NCBI GenBank assembly: GCA_028871475.1 | Contig: JAGWMZ010000009.1 | Location: 62,001-126,000, forward strand | Direction of reading: 5' to 3' | Source of the DNA: Sphingomonadales bacterium | Lineage (GTDB): Bacteria; Pseudomonadota; Alphaproteobacteria; Sphingomonadales; Sphingomonadaceae | Length of the DNA stretch: 64,000 nucleotides | Part shown: positions 34,256-43,464 of the stretch, in pieces | Numbering within the stretch: position 1 is the stretch's first letter | Layout: every line of letters begins with the position of its first letter | Notes under the pieces: model-generated | The model's database searches: none | Seen by the model: only the letters and a program-made list of their open reading frames with translations | What the model was told of the DNA's origin: nothing | Position numbers and translations under genes: made by a program

Positions 34256-35173
34256 TCATGCCGGTGTGCCCTCCGCCCCGCGCCCGGCAAGGCGCAAGCC
34301 CTCGATCACCACGCGCAAGGCGGGCGAGACCTGCCGATTACCCGGATAGTAAAGGTGATAGCCCGGATAGGGTTCACACCAGTCATCGAGCAGCCGCAGC
34401 AGTCGCCCATCCCCGATCTGCGCCTCCACATGGCATTCGGGCAGGAAGGCAATACCCAGCCCATCCACCGCCGCCTGCACCGCCAGCACCGATGTGTTGA
34501 CCGTCACCTGTCCGCCCACGCGCACGCGCAACGCGCGACCACCTTTCTCGAATTCCCAGACATAGACAGCGCCATGGGTTGGCAGGCGCATGTTGATGCA
34601 TTGGTGGTGGGTCAGATCGTGCGGGTGCAGCGGCGCGCGATGGCGTGCCAGATAGGCCGGCGAGGCCACCGCCGCCATGCGCTGGGGTGGCGCGATGGGC
34701 ACGGCGATCATGTCGCGGTCGATGATGTCGCCCGAGCGTACCCCCGCGTCCAGTCCCGCCGCCACGATGTCGATCAACCCATTGTCGACCACCAGTTCAA
34801 TCTCGATCTCGGGATAGTTGGGCAGCAGTTCCGCCAGCGCAGGCCAGAGCAGGAAATGCGCGCTGCTTTCATCGGCCGTAATACGCACCGTGCCCGCCGG
34901 CCTGTCGCGGTTTTCGCTCAGTTGCGCCAGCGCCGCCTCAATCCCCTCGAAATGCGGGACAAGCCCCTGCGCCAGCCGCTCACCAGCTTCCGTAGGCGCC
35001 ACGCTGCGCGTCGTGCGGTTGAGCAAACGAACGCCAAGGCGTGCCTCCAGATTGCCGATCGTGCGGCTCAACGCCGATTGCGACAGCCCCAGATGCGCCG
35101 CCGCGCGGGTGAAGCTGCGTTCGCGCGCCACCACCAGAAAGGCGCGCAACTGCTGATGGTCGGCCTGTCTCAT
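34256..35173 (-). CDS. LysR-family transcriptional regulator
   Basis: N-terminal winged helix-turn-helix (LRAFLVVARERSFTRAAAHL, LSQSALSRTIGNLEARLGVR) and a periplasmic-binding-like effector domain (GTVRITADESSAHFLLWPAL onward). I prefer MRQADHQQ (35173) because GGAGGG lies about eight bases upstream; ATG at 35188 is possible. 305 residues, complete. Divergent from the alcohol dehydrogenase gene with a palindrome between them, so it probably controls that gene. Confidence 0.93.
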   Translation of the reverse strand: MRQADHQQLRAFLVVARERSFTRAAAHLGLSQSALSRTIGNLEARLGVRLLNRTTRSVAPTEAGERLAQGLVPHFEGIEAALAQLSENRDRPAGTVRITADESSAHFLLWPALAELLPNYPEIEIELVVDNGLIDIVAAGLDAGVRSGDIIDRDMIAVPIAPPQRMAAVASPAYLARHRAPLHPHDLTHHQCINMRLPTHGAVYVWEFEKGGRALRVRVGGQVTVNTSVLAVQAAVDGLGIAFLPECHVEAQIGDGRLLRLLDDWCEPYPGYHLYYPGNRQVSPALRVVIEGLRLAGRGAEGTPA

Positions 35174-35222
35174 GCAAGCGCCCTCCATTTATGCGCAGGA
35201 GGAATAAGTTCATCCCGCAATT

Positions 35223-35244
35223 GGCATATTATCGCCATAATGCC
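35223..35244. promoter_or_regulatory. Candidate LysR operator
   Basis: GGCAT-ATTAT-CGCC-ATAAT-GCC contains a perfect ATTAT-N4-ATAAT dyad of the T-N11-A type bound by LysR regulators. It lies 50 bp from the regulator start and 52 bp from the dehydrogenase start, midway in the divergent promoter region. Confidence 0.55.
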
Positions 35245-35296
35245 CAGCGGCTAAACAGCGCCCTCCCTTCCCCCCTCCTTACAGGATGCATCCAGC

Positions 35297-36349
35297 ATGA
35301 CTGTCAAAGCCCTAGGCGCTCTCGCCGCTAACAAACCCATGGAATCTCTGGAGATCACACGCCGCGCGGTGGGCGCGCATGATGTCGCCATCAAGATCGC
35401 CTTTTGCGGCGTCTGTCATTCCGACCTGCACATGGTGCGCGACGAATGGGGTGGCGCGATCTACCCCAGCGTGCCCGGGCATGAAATCGTCGGCCATGTC
35501 ACCGCCGTGGGCGACCATGTGTCCAAGTTCAAGGTTGGCGACACGGTGGGCGTTGGCTGTATGGTCGACAGTTGCCGTGAATGCGCCTCCTGCCACGACG
35601 GGCTGGAGCAATATTGCACCGGCGGCATGACACAGACCTACAACTCACCCACCGCCGACGCGCCGGGCCACACGCTGGGTGGTTATTCGCAAAGCATTGT
35701 GGTGGACGAGAACTTCGTGCTGCGCGTGACGCATGACGAAAAGGATCTGGCCGCCGTTGCGCCGCTGCTGTGCGCGGGCATCACCACCTGGTCGCCGCTG
35801 CGCCACTGGAACGCTGGGCCGGGCAAGAAGGTGGGCATCGTGGGCATTGGCGGCCTGGGCCATATGGGCGTGAAACTGGCTGCGGCGCTGGGCGCTCATA
35901 CCGTCGCCTTCACCACCAGCGAGAGCAAACGCGAGGCCGCGCTGGCACTGGGCGCCCATGAGGTGATCGTTTCGAAGAATGAGGAAGAGATGGCCGCCCA
36001 TGCCGGCAGCTTCGACTTCATCCTCAACACCGTGGCCGCCACGCATAATCTCGACCCGTTCATCGGCTTGCTCGCGCGGGACGGCACGATGTGCCTGGTC
36101 GGCGCGCCCGAGCATCCCCACCCCAGTCCCACCGTCTTCAACCTGATCTTCGGTCGCCGCTCGATCGCTGGTTCGCTGATCGGCGGCATTGCCGAAACGC
36201 AGGAAATGCTGGATTTCTGCGGCGAACACGGCATCACCTCGGACATCGAGATGATCGCCGCCAACCAGATCGAGGACGCCTTTGCCCGCATGCTGAAGGG
36301 TGACGTGCGCTATCGCTTCGTGATCGACAGCGCGACGCTGGCGGGCTGA
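35297..36349 (+). CDS. Zinc-dependent NAD(P) alcohol dehydrogenase (YahK/CAD-like)
   Basis: Medium-chain dehydrogenase, 350 residues. Catalytic zinc ligands: Cys in FCGVCHSDLH, His-Glu in VPGHEIVG, and a Cys around LLCAG. Structural zinc: four Cys in CRECASCHDGLEQYC. The Rossmann motif is GIGGLGHMGVKLA; the following TTSESKRE (Ser/Lys rather than acidic) suggests NADPH. Closest to broad-specificity aldehyde reductases such as YahK. Likely induced through the divergent LysR regulator. Confidence 0.92.
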   Translation: MTVKALGALAANKPMESLEITRRAVGAHDVAIKIAFCGVCHSDLHMVRDEWGGAIYPSVPGHEIVGHVTAVGDHVSKFKVGDTVGVGCMVDSCRECASCHDGLEQYCTGGMTQTYNSPTADAPGHTLGGYSQSIVVDENFVLRVTHDEKDLAAVAPLLCAGITTWSPLRHWNAGPGKKVGIVGIGGLGHMGVKLAAALGAHTVAFTTSESKREAALALGAHEVIVSKNEEEMAAHAGSFDFILNTVAATHNLDPFIGLLARDGTMCLVGAPEHPHPSPTVFNLIFGRRSIAGSLIGGIAETQEMLDFCGEHGITSDIEMIAANQIEDAFARMLKGDVRYRFVIDSATLAG

Positions 36350-36364
36350 ACCATTGCGTTTTGC

Positions 36365-36392
36365 GCCGGGGGCCGACAGTGATGCCCCCGGC
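36365..36392. terminator. Hairpin between adh and the DUF4139 gene
   Basis: GCCGGGGGC and GCCCCCGGC form a perfect 9-bp stem around a 10-base loop, located between two convergent stop codons. No T-run follows on either strand, so it is a possible bidirectional, Rho-assisted stop. Confidence 0.45.
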
Positions 36393-36395
36393 ACC

Positions 36396-37925
36396 TCAGG
36401 GCCGCGCCCGCCTGATCGTATAGGTCAGCTCGGCGCGGCCATGGGCGGGCACATCCACCACCCAGAGCGGCGCGCCATCCTTGCGCCCCAATCGCCGCGA
36501 ACTGGCCGCGACGACATCGCCATCCCCCAGTTGCAACCGCGCCTCGACATGCACCGGGCCAGGCTTGGCGTTGGTCAGCGTGACATGCACACGCTGCGCT
36601 TTCGAGGAAAGCGACCTCGACACCGAGACGAAACGCACCAGCGGTGAAGCACCCATGCGGATGTCAAACGTCTCGCCCTCAGCCTTGTCATCCATGCGCC
36701 CCTCACCCACCGGAACAGCGGCGGCGCCGTCCGGTTGCAACAGGCTGACCCGGCCACCGGGCAGGGCCAGACCCAGGCCGTCTTCACGCCGGTTGCGCAG
36801 TCGAACACCCATCAGCGCCTGTCCTTCATCGTCAGGGGCAATGGTCGCAAGATGGACAAGCTGCAGGCTGACCCGTCGATCCGCCAGCAGCGCCACCTGC
36901 TTTTGCGCATGGGCCGCCACCGTTGTCGCCACCGGCAGGCGATAGAGATGCAGATCGCCCAAAGCCTCTTCCTGCGCGACGTAATCCGCCTTCATCATGC
37001 GTGAGGCCGTCACCATGATTTCCATCGGTGCCGGCGGAGGCGGAGGCGCCGGCGGCGCGGCAGGCGCCGCGACAGGCCAAGGCGCAGTCGCACCGCAATC
37101 AAAGCGTAAAAAGCCACCCCCCTGTCGGCCCGGGCGCGTCTCTTCAAAATTCGGCTTGCCGGCCACCACGGCCGTCGTCGCCTCTGGAAAGCTGGTGTCA
37201 TCGCCGCTCGCCAGCGTGAGCCATGCCGTCATCGTGGCGCCACGCCCGTCCGGCGCCAGCTTGAGCACGTAATGCGCGTTCCAGTCAAAGCCCCAGGCCA
37301 GATAGGACAGGGTCATGCGCACATGGCGGGCCGTGGGCGACTGCGTTTCCACCGAGAGCGTCGGACGCGCGTTGAGCCCTTTCGGTAGCCCCTGATAGGC
37401 GATGCTGTCCTTGAGAAAACCGCAATTGGCCAATTCATAGCCGGCTCTGGTCTGCACCACAGCGGCACCATCCGGCCCCGAGCGGATGATCGCCGGTTCC
37501 TCCCGCACCTGCCCGTTGACGGGATCGCGGCGGCGCAGCACCACTGGCCGGCCAAAGGCTCGCGCATAGAGATTGCGCGGCGAGAGCAGTTCGGCGTCGA
37601 GGTTCTTCTCCCGCACATCGCCCGGCAGGCCGGAGATGATCGCGCTTTCCGCCAGCATGCCCGCCGCCACCCCCTCAAACCGTAATGTGGAGGTGCCGGC
37701 GGGCAGGTCAACATCGCGCTGTTCGGTGATGAGGGCAAAACCGCCCAGCCAGCCAGGCGAAAAGACCGCATCCGGGCTGCGCCCGGGTGCGCGATAAATG
37801 GTCACCGCCAGACCCGATGGAGCGGCGGACATGACGATGGGCATGGCGCCTTCATCCTGCCCTGCCACGGGCGCTGCCGCCACGGCCAACAGCGCAGCCG
37901 CCATACCTCCTGCCAATCGATGCAC
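36396..37925 (-). CDS. DUF4139 domain secreted protein, paralogue 2
   Basis: Exported protein (GTG start, signal peptide LAGGMAAALLAVAAAPVAGQ) of 509 residues. The DUF4139 beta-rich core includes VDLPAGTSTLRFEGVAAGML, LSPRNLYARAFGR and YLAWGFDWNAHYVLKL. A Pro/Ala linker (APAAPPAPPPPPAP, about residue 290) splits the protein, followed by EIMVTASRM. The C-terminus carries SLSSKAQRVHVTLTNAKPGP. Function unknown. It starts 13 bp after its paralogue ends, so the two are co-transcribed. Confidence 0.8.
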   Translation of the reverse strand: MHRLAGGMAAALLAVAAAPVAGQDEGAMPIVMSAAPSGLAVTIYRAPGRSPDAVFSPGWLGGFALITEQRDVDLPAGTSTLRFEGVAAGMLAESAIISGLPGDVREKNLDAELLSPRNLYARAFGRPVVLRRRDPVNGQVREEPAIIRSGPDGAAVVQTRAGYELANCGFLKDSIAYQGLPKGLNARPTLSVETQSPTARHVRMTLSYLAWGFDWNAHYVLKLAPDGRGATMTAWLTLASGDDTSFPEATTAVVAGKPNFEETRPGRQGGGFLRFDCGATAPWPVAAPAAPPAPPPPPAPMEIMVTASRMMKADYVAQEEALGDLHLYRLPVATTVAAHAQKQVALLADRRVSLQLVHLATIAPDDEGQALMGVRLRNRREDGLGLALPGGRVSLLQPDGAAAVPVGEGRMDDKAEGETFDIRMGASPLVRFVSVSRSLSSKAQRVHVTLTNAKPGPVHVEARLQLGDGDVVAASSRRLGRKDGAPLWVVDVPAHGRAELTYTIRRARP

Positions 37926-37938
37926 GCCGCGCCCCCGC

Positions 37939-39453
37939 TCAATAACGCGTGTCGAATTGCGCGGTCAGCATGACCGATCCATGCGCGGGCACCGTCACAT
38001 GCCACAGCCGCGTATCGGCTCCCTGCTGCTCTCCCTTGATGCTTTCGGCCGAAACACGTGTATCGTGCCAACCATTGTCCAGGCCATCCTGCGCTACATC
38101 GACCTCCACCGGCACAGCCTTGGCATTGGTGATGTGATAGCTCATGCGCGTGCGCCACAAGGTCACGCCGCGCTCAACCACCGTCACCTTGGGCGCGCCG
38201 CCCTGCGTGATGCGCCAGCTGGCACTCTTTTCCCATTCATCGGTCGACAGATGCTCGCGCCCCTCGACGACGGGCTGCACCTTGACGTCAAAGGCCGCGC
38301 CGAGGCCCAAAGCGAGCTTGCTGCCCATGGGCGTGTGACCGATGGTGTCCTCACCGATAAACTGGGGCTGACCGCGGGCATCACGCATATAGACCCGCAC
38401 CGTACCGGCCGGCAGCGCATCGCCGAGACCACCCGAACCAGCACTGGAAAATCGCAACTGGCTGGTAAAGCTCTGCGGCTCATCGCTCGCCCCCAGCCAG
38501 GCGTTGTGAAAAACGTAACCGTGCGTCGCCGCCGCGCCCTTGGCATCGAGAAAGCCGATCTGCTTTTGCTGAACGCCGGCCACCGATGTGCGCCCGTCAA
38601 TCGGGTACACGTAATAGTCGCCCAACTGTTCACGCGGAGCGCTTTGCGTGCCGGGCTGCACCTTGACCGCGCGCAGCACCTGCCCGCGTACCATCGGCAT
38701 AACAGGGTCGCCCCCCTGCTCATCCCCGACATTGCCGGCAACCAGCAGGACACGCGCGTGAGGAAAAGCTGTTCCGGTATGGTTGTTCAGCGTGATCCAG
38801 CCCTGAACATCGACCTTGCTCGTTGCCTCATCATAGAGCGCGACATAATCGGCCTTCCAGCCAAAGCCGCGGGAGAGATAGCTCAGCGTGATCGGACGCG
38901 CTTTAGCCGAGGTGGAATCAAGCGTGACCGACAGGGTGGGATGCGCCTTCAAACCTTCGGGCAGGCCGGGAAACACCAGTCGCGCTCCCGTCTGACCCAA
39001 CACCTCGATCCGATTGCCGACCTGCACCAGCGTGCCGCCATTGTTGGCCAGAATGCGTGCGGGTTCGCTTACCTCCGCGCCGGTAACGGGATTGGTATGC
39101 ACCAGCGACACCGCCTGCCCCACCGATTTATCGATCAGCCTCTGCGGCGAGAGCAGGTCATAATCGAAATTCTGCTCGATGACCGATGTGTCAGGCGCGG
39201 CGATCGTGACCGTTTCGGGCCTGATCCGGGCCGAGACATCGGGCAGATCAACCGTGACCCGACCGCGCGAGAGCGGCACCTCCCGCACATCCTGAATCAA
39301 GGCCAGGTCATTGTTATAGATGGTGATCGAGACATCACCCTGTGCGTTTCCAATCTGATCCGACGCCTTGCCGCCCTGTGCCTGCGCGACAGTGGCAAAA
39401 CCGCCAGCCCCGTTTGCCAGCACTCCGGCCATCATCACGGTCTTCCAAAACAT
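37939..39453 (-). CDS. DUF4139 domain secreted protein, paralogue 1
   Basis: 504 residues from MFWKTVMMAGV (39453), with GGGAG seven bases upstream and a signal peptide ending VAQAQ. Same architecture as the next gene: VTVDLPDVSARIRPETVTI, LLSPQRLIDKSVGQAV, LSYLSRGFGWKADYVALYD (compare LAWGFDWNAHYVLKL), and the C-terminal TRMSYHITNAKAVPVEVDV, ending LTAQFDTRY. Probably a periplasmic or outer-membrane-associated beta protein; no enzymatic motif is visible. Confidence 0.82.
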   Translation of the reverse strand: MFWKTVMMAGVLANGAGGFATVAQAQGGKASDQIGNAQGDVSITIYNNDLALIQDVREVPLSRGRVTVDLPDVSARIRPETVTIAAPDTSVIEQNFDYDLLSPQRLIDKSVGQAVSLVHTNPVTGAEVSEPARILANNGGTLVQVGNRIEVLGQTGARLVFPGLPEGLKAHPTLSVTLDSTSAKARPITLSYLSRGFGWKADYVALYDEATSKVDVQGWITLNNHTGTAFPHARVLLVAGNVGDEQGGDPVMPMVRGQVLRAVKVQPGTQSAPREQLGDYYVYPIDGRTSVAGVQQKQIGFLDAKGAAATHGYVFHNAWLGASDEPQSFTSQLRFSSAGSGGLGDALPAGTVRVYMRDARGQPQFIGEDTIGHTPMGSKLALGLGAAFDVKVQPVVEGREHLSTDEWEKSASWRITQGGAPKVTVVERGVTLWRTRMSYHITNAKAVPVEVDVAQDGLDNGWHDTRVSAESIKGEQQGADTRLWHVTVPAHGSVMLTAQFDTRY

Positions 39454-39651
39454 TCCGGCTCTCCCGCACGCGCCCCAATGGAGCTCCGCCACAAGGTTCC
39501 TAGCAGCTGATCCTCAAGACACAGCCGCAAAAGAACATCCATAAGCCCATAAAACGCATGGAAGTTGAACGGATCGTGACATTGCACGACATGGGCTATT
39601 CATGCCCCTGCCCAAGCCTGCGATGGCTTGGCAGAAGCCGGAACGATACCA

Positions 39652-40668
39652 TCAGCCCTGTTTGACGGGCACCTCGCCAATATCGGCAAAATAACGCGAC
39701 ATGGCATCAATCGCTTTGTCCGTGAGCGTGATGAAGGCCCGGCGGCGATCATTTTCATCCTCGATCCGCCGCAGCAGACCAGCGTCGGTCATCTGCCCGA
39801 TCCAGCGCAGCGCCGTGGTGGGCGGAACGCCAGAGGCGATGCACAGGCTGGTCACCGAAACCCGCGCCTGTTCAGCGCTGGCCGCGGTCAGGTCCAGCAA
39901 CATGTCCCAGGCCGGATCGGCAAACAGATCGCCATCGAAATAGCGCGCGCGCATCTGGCGCTGGCGGATGATCCGCCGCACCAGCCGCGGATCGGGCAGC
40001 GAAGCCGGCCCCTTGCGGACCAGCCTGTCCTCGCCCGAACGCGCATGGCCATCAGCATCAAAACGGAATGCGGACGCAGAGGCGGCAGGCGCCGGCGTCA
40101 CCGGCGCCGCCACGGCGCCACTGCCGAGACGATCGATCCGCTCGCCAATCTGGGCAACCTGTTCGGTCAGTCGCAACAGCAACAATCGGTCATCCTCGGA
40201 CAGTTCGCGCACGCGCTGCTGCGGCAAACGGCCCAGCACCTGCCCCAGCGCGACGATCCGCTCCGCCCGGCTGGGCATGACCAGGATCTGCGGATTGCAT
40301 TGCTCAAGCGCTGCAAACACATCATCGAGCGCATCGACACTGGTGGAAACAACCAGTTCCGCCCCGGTGTTGGTCGCTCGTTGATCAAGCCTGGCCAGCG
40401 CCGCCACGCTGGCCACATCGACCACCGGGCACTCAATCAACACCACATCACCCAGCGCCCGCGCAGGCCCTTCGAGCAGATCCGCCAGGCGCCCCACCAG
40501 CCCCAGACGGAAACCGAGCTTGGCGGCATCCTCGCTCAACCCATCGCGAACCAGACCCCGGTCGGCAAAGACCGAGACAGTCAGGCCAAGATCGGCGGCA
40601 TCATTGGCAGGCATGGCGTAACGGATATCAACTTGACCGTCGCTGCGCACAAACTGGGCATTGGACAT
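39652..40668 (-). CDS. Winged-helix regulator with N-terminal receiver-like domain
   Basis: 338 residues. The C-terminal 110 residues form a MarR-like winged helix (VTSLCIASGVPPTTALRWIG, AGLLRRIEDENDRRRAFITL). The N-terminal 140 residues alternate strands and helices like a response-regulator receiver (LTVSVFADRG, DVVLIECPVV, AELVVSTSVDAL), but the phosphoacceptor Asp position reads Glu, so it is probably a pseudo-receiver. Between them is a helical, coiled-coil-like segment (RLLLLRLTEQVAQIGERIDR) and an Ala/Pro linker. Target genes are unknown. Confidence 0.78.
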   Translation of the reverse strand: MSNAQFVRSDGQVDIRYAMPANDAADLGLTVSVFADRGLVRDGLSEDAAKLGFRLGLVGRLADLLEGPARALGDVVLIECPVVDVASVAALARLDQRATNTGAELVVSTSVDALDDVFAALEQCNPQILVMPSRAERIVALGQVLGRLPQQRVRELSEDDRLLLLRLTEQVAQIGERIDRLGSGAVAAPVTPAPAASASAFRFDADGHARSGEDRLVRKGPASLPDPRLVRRIIRQRQMRARYFDGDLFADPAWDMLLDLTAASAEQARVSVTSLCIASGVPPTTALRWIGQMTDAGLLRRIEDENDRRRAFITLTDKAIDAMSRYFADIGEVPVKQG

Positions 40669-40864
40669 GATGGTTTACTCCGCATGATTGAGCCCCCTGC
40701 TTGAATTCAGGTTTGTTCCGGGCCTCCGATTCATACGGATAAAACTAGAACAAACGGCGTTACAATCAAGATGTTTATGGAACGTTCCGTGAATATTGAC
40801 TCCATTTCGGTGCAAACCGCCAATCCTCTGAAAGCAAGCCCTTTTCCCACCGCGCCAAAACGGC

Positions 40865-40903
40865 AAAGCGCCGCCGCCAGCCCCGGAAGGCCAGCGACGG
40901 CGC
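40865..40903 (-). terminator. Rho-independent terminator of purA
   Basis: On the minus strand GCGCCGTCGCTGGCC pairs with GGGGCTGGCGGCGGCGC around TTCC (15 bp with three G-T pairs), followed by TTT. It lies 25 bp past the purA stop. Confidence 0.7.
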
Positions 40904-40927
40904 CCATAAGTGACTGAAAACAGAGAA

Positions 40928-42217
40928 TCAGTCGGCGAATGGATCACGCACCAGAATCGTATCCTCACGCTCGGGGCTGGTCGACACCAGCGCCACCGGC
41001 GTCTCGATCAGTTCCTGCACGCGCTGGATGTATTTGATCGCCTGCGCAGGCAGATCCGCCCAGCTTCGCGCGCCGGCGGTCGTGCCCTGCCAGCCGTCCA
41101 TGTCCTCATAGATCGGCTCGACATTGGCTTGGTCAGCGGCATGGCTGGGGTAATAGTCCAGCACCTTGCCATGCAGGCGATAGCCGATGCAGATCTTCAC
41201 CTTCTCCAGACCGTCGAGCACGTCGACCTTGGTCAGCGCAATGCCGGTCACGCCCGAAATGGCGCAGGACTGACGCACCAGAACGGCGTCGAACCAGCCG
41301 CAGCGGCGCTTGCGGCCCGTGACAGTGCCGAATTCATGGCCACGCTCGCCCAGACGCTGGCCGGTTTCGTCCTCCAGCTCGGTGGGGAACGGACCGGAAC
41401 CGACGCGGGTGGTGTAAGCCTTCACGATGCCCAGCACGAAGCCGGTGGCGCTGGGGCCAAGGCCCGAACCCGATGCCGCCGTGCCCGACACGGTGTTCGA
41501 GGAGGTGACAAAGGGATAGGTGCCATGATCGACGTCGAGCAGCACGCCCTGCGCGCCTTCGAACAGGATGCGCGCGCCCGCCTTCTTGACGGCGTTCAGG
41601 CGCTTCCACACCGGCTGGGCATATTGCAGAACCGAGGGAGCGATCTCGCGCAGTTCGGCCAGAAGCGCCTCGCGATCGACCGGCGGCTGGCCGAAACCGG
41701 CGCGCAGGGCGTCATGGTGCGCGCAAAGGCGGTCAAGCTGGGCTTCGAGCGCATCGAGATGCGCCAGATCGCAGACACGGATCGCGCGGCGGCCAACCTT
41801 GTCCTCATAGGCCGGGCCAATGCCGCGGCCGGTGGTGCCGATCTTGCCAGCGCCAGCAGCGGCCTCGCGCATCACGTCCAGCTCGCGGTGGACCGAAAGG
41901 ATCAGCGGGCAGTTCTCGGCAATCGCGAAATTCTCGGTGTTGATGACAACACCCTGCCCTTCCAGCTTCTCGATCTCGGATTTGAGGTGCCAGGGGTCCA
42001 GCACCACACCATTGCCGATGATCGACAGCGTGCCCGTCACGATGCCCGAGGGGAGCAGCGAAAGCTTGTAAACCTTCTCGCCCACCACCAGCGTATGGCC
42101 GGCGTTATGCCCGCCCTGAAAACGCACAACGGCATCCGCGCGCGCGGCCAGCCAGTCGACGATCTTGCCCTTGCCCTCGTCACCCCACTGGGCGCCGATC
42201 ACGGTGACATTTGCCAT
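40928..42217 (-). CDS. purA: Adenylosuccinate synthetase
   Basis: GTP-dependent condensation of IMP and aspartate, first committed step to AMP. 429 residues. [19 protein letters not shown] is the P-loop segment with catalytic Asp; [49 protein letters not shown] and [14 protein letters not shown] are all conserved. Monocistronic here, with a terminator downstream. The region 42218-42447 upstream is the divergent promoter region shared with the esterase gene; no further gene is seen there. Confidence 0.98.
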   Translation of the reverse strand: MANVTVIGAQWGDEGKGKIVDWLAARADAVVRFQGGHNAGHTLVVGEKVYKLSLLPSGIVTGTLSIIGNGVVLDPWHLKSEIEKLEGQGVVINTENFAIAENCPLILSVHRELDVMREAAAGAGKIGTTGRGIGPAYEDKVGRRAIRVCDLAHLDALEAQLDRLCAHHDALRAGFGQPPVDREALLAELREIAPSVLQYAQPVWKRLNAVKKAGARILFEGAQGVLLDVDHGTYPFVTSSNTVSGTAASGSGLGPSATGFVLGIVKAYTTRVGSGPFPTELEDETGQRLGERGHEFGTVTGRKRRCGWFDAVLVRQSCAISGVTGIALTKVDVLDGLEKVKICIGYRLHGKVLDYYPSHAADQANVEPIYEDMDGWQGTTAGARSWADLPAQAIKYIQRVQELIETPVALVSTSPEREDTILVRDPFAD

Positions 42218-42447
42218 GGATAGAGTCCTCCACCCTGCCGGGTTGGTCCACAGGCGCCCTTCGACAGGACTCGGCGCCAGGGACGTGCCAATGCGGACGC
42301 GAAGGCGCCCGGGAATGCGCGCTGGCCGTTACCGATGCACGCGGCGCCGGTCAAGGCGATCCTGCAGCCCCTCGCCATGATCCCGCGCGATTGCCCGCTG
42401 GCGCGCACGGCAGGACAGGCCTAGAAATGGGCGCGGAAGGAGAGACC

Positions 42448-43434
42448 ATGCCGATCATCCCCTTGTCTCACAGGATTTCACACAGGATTTCACGCAGAAT
42501 CCGATGGGTGGCGCTTGTTGCCAGCGCCGCCGGCATCGCCATCATCATGCCCGCGGTGTCGCATGCGCAGCTTATGGCGGGCACCGGGCTCATGCGAAGG
42601 CTGATGATGCAGCGCCAGCAAGCCATGGGAAAGGACGCCCCGGCCCCGCCGCCCCACACCACCTATGCCTATGGGCCCGACAAGGAGCAGGATCTCGACC
42701 TTTTCATGCCTGCCCATCGGCAGGGGCCCGTGCCGCTGGTGCTCTTTGTGCACGGCGGCGCATGGAGCAAGGGGTCGAAGGAAACTGCCACCGGGCGGTG
42801 GAAGGCCGGCCATTACACCGGGCTTGGCTACGCCTTTGCTACCATCAACTATCGCCTGGTGCCCCGCGTGGGTGTGCAGCAGCAGGCCGAGGATGTCGCA
42901 CTGGCCCTGCGCCAGATGATCCGCGACGCCGCCACACTGGGCATCGACCCGCACCGCATCGTGCTGATGGGCCACAGCGCCGGCGCGCAACTGGTGGCAT
43001 TGGTGGGCACCGATGAGAGCTATCTGGCATCCGCCGGGCTCTCCTTTGCCGATCTTGCCGGCGTCATCCCCATCGACGGCGCCGCCTATGATGTGCCCGA
43101 ACAGATGAAGGCCTCCGGCGCCTATATGGGCATGCGCTATGACGCGGCCTTCTCCAAGGACCCGGACCGCCAGAAAGCCCTGTCCGCCAAGCTGCACGCC
43201 GCGGCGCCCAATGCCCCCCGTTTCCTGCTGCTCCATGTCCAGCGACCCGATGGCATCGCCCAGGCGCAGGAACTGGCCAGAGCTCTGCGCGCGGCAGGAA
43301 CTTCCGTTGAAGTCAGGAGCTTTGCGGGCAACGGGCTGATCGGCCATATCACCATCAACCAGCGGCTGGGTGATCCCGATTATCCGGCAACGGGGGTAGT
43401 GGATGGCTGGTTGAAACAGGTCTTTGGCGCATAG
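42448..43434 (+). CDS. Secreted alpha/beta-hydrolase, esterase/lipase type
   Basis: 328 residues, ATG at 42448 with GGAAGGAG seven bases upstream. The signal peptide is preceded by a curious basic repeat (HRISHRISRRIR, from 12-bp direct repeats); the cleavage site is after VSHA. Oxyanion motif FVHGGAW (HGG, hormone-sensitive-lipase/BD-FAE type), nucleophile VLMGHSAGAQLVAL, and a C-terminal His in GLIGHITINQRLGD. Substrates are probably short acyl esters or formyl groups. It lies on the plus strand between hisZ and purA. Confidence 0.87.
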   Translation: MPIIPLSHRISHRISRRIRWVALVASAAGIAIIMPAVSHAQLMAGTGLMRRLMMQRQQAMGKDAPAPPPHTTYAYGPDKEQDLDLFMPAHRQGPVPLVLFVHGGAWSKGSKETATGRWKAGHYTGLGYAFATINYRLVPRVGVQQQAEDVALALRQMIRDAATLGIDPHRIVLMGHSAGAQLVALVGTDESYLASAGLSFADLAGVIPIDGAAYDVPEQMKASGAYMGMRYDAAFSKDPDRQKALSAKLHAAAPNAPRFLLLHVQRPDGIAQAQELARALRAAGTSVEVRSFAGNGLIGHITINQRLGDPDYPATGVVDGWLKQVFGA

Positions 43435-43464
43435 GCAAGCAGACGCAGGCGCCCAGGCCCTTCC

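Noticed and set aside
39613..39633. CCAAGCC...GGCTTGG hairpin beyond the MarR-like gene as an intrinsic terminator
   Set aside because: A 7-bp stem exists but no T-run follows on either strand, so it is not supported as a terminator.
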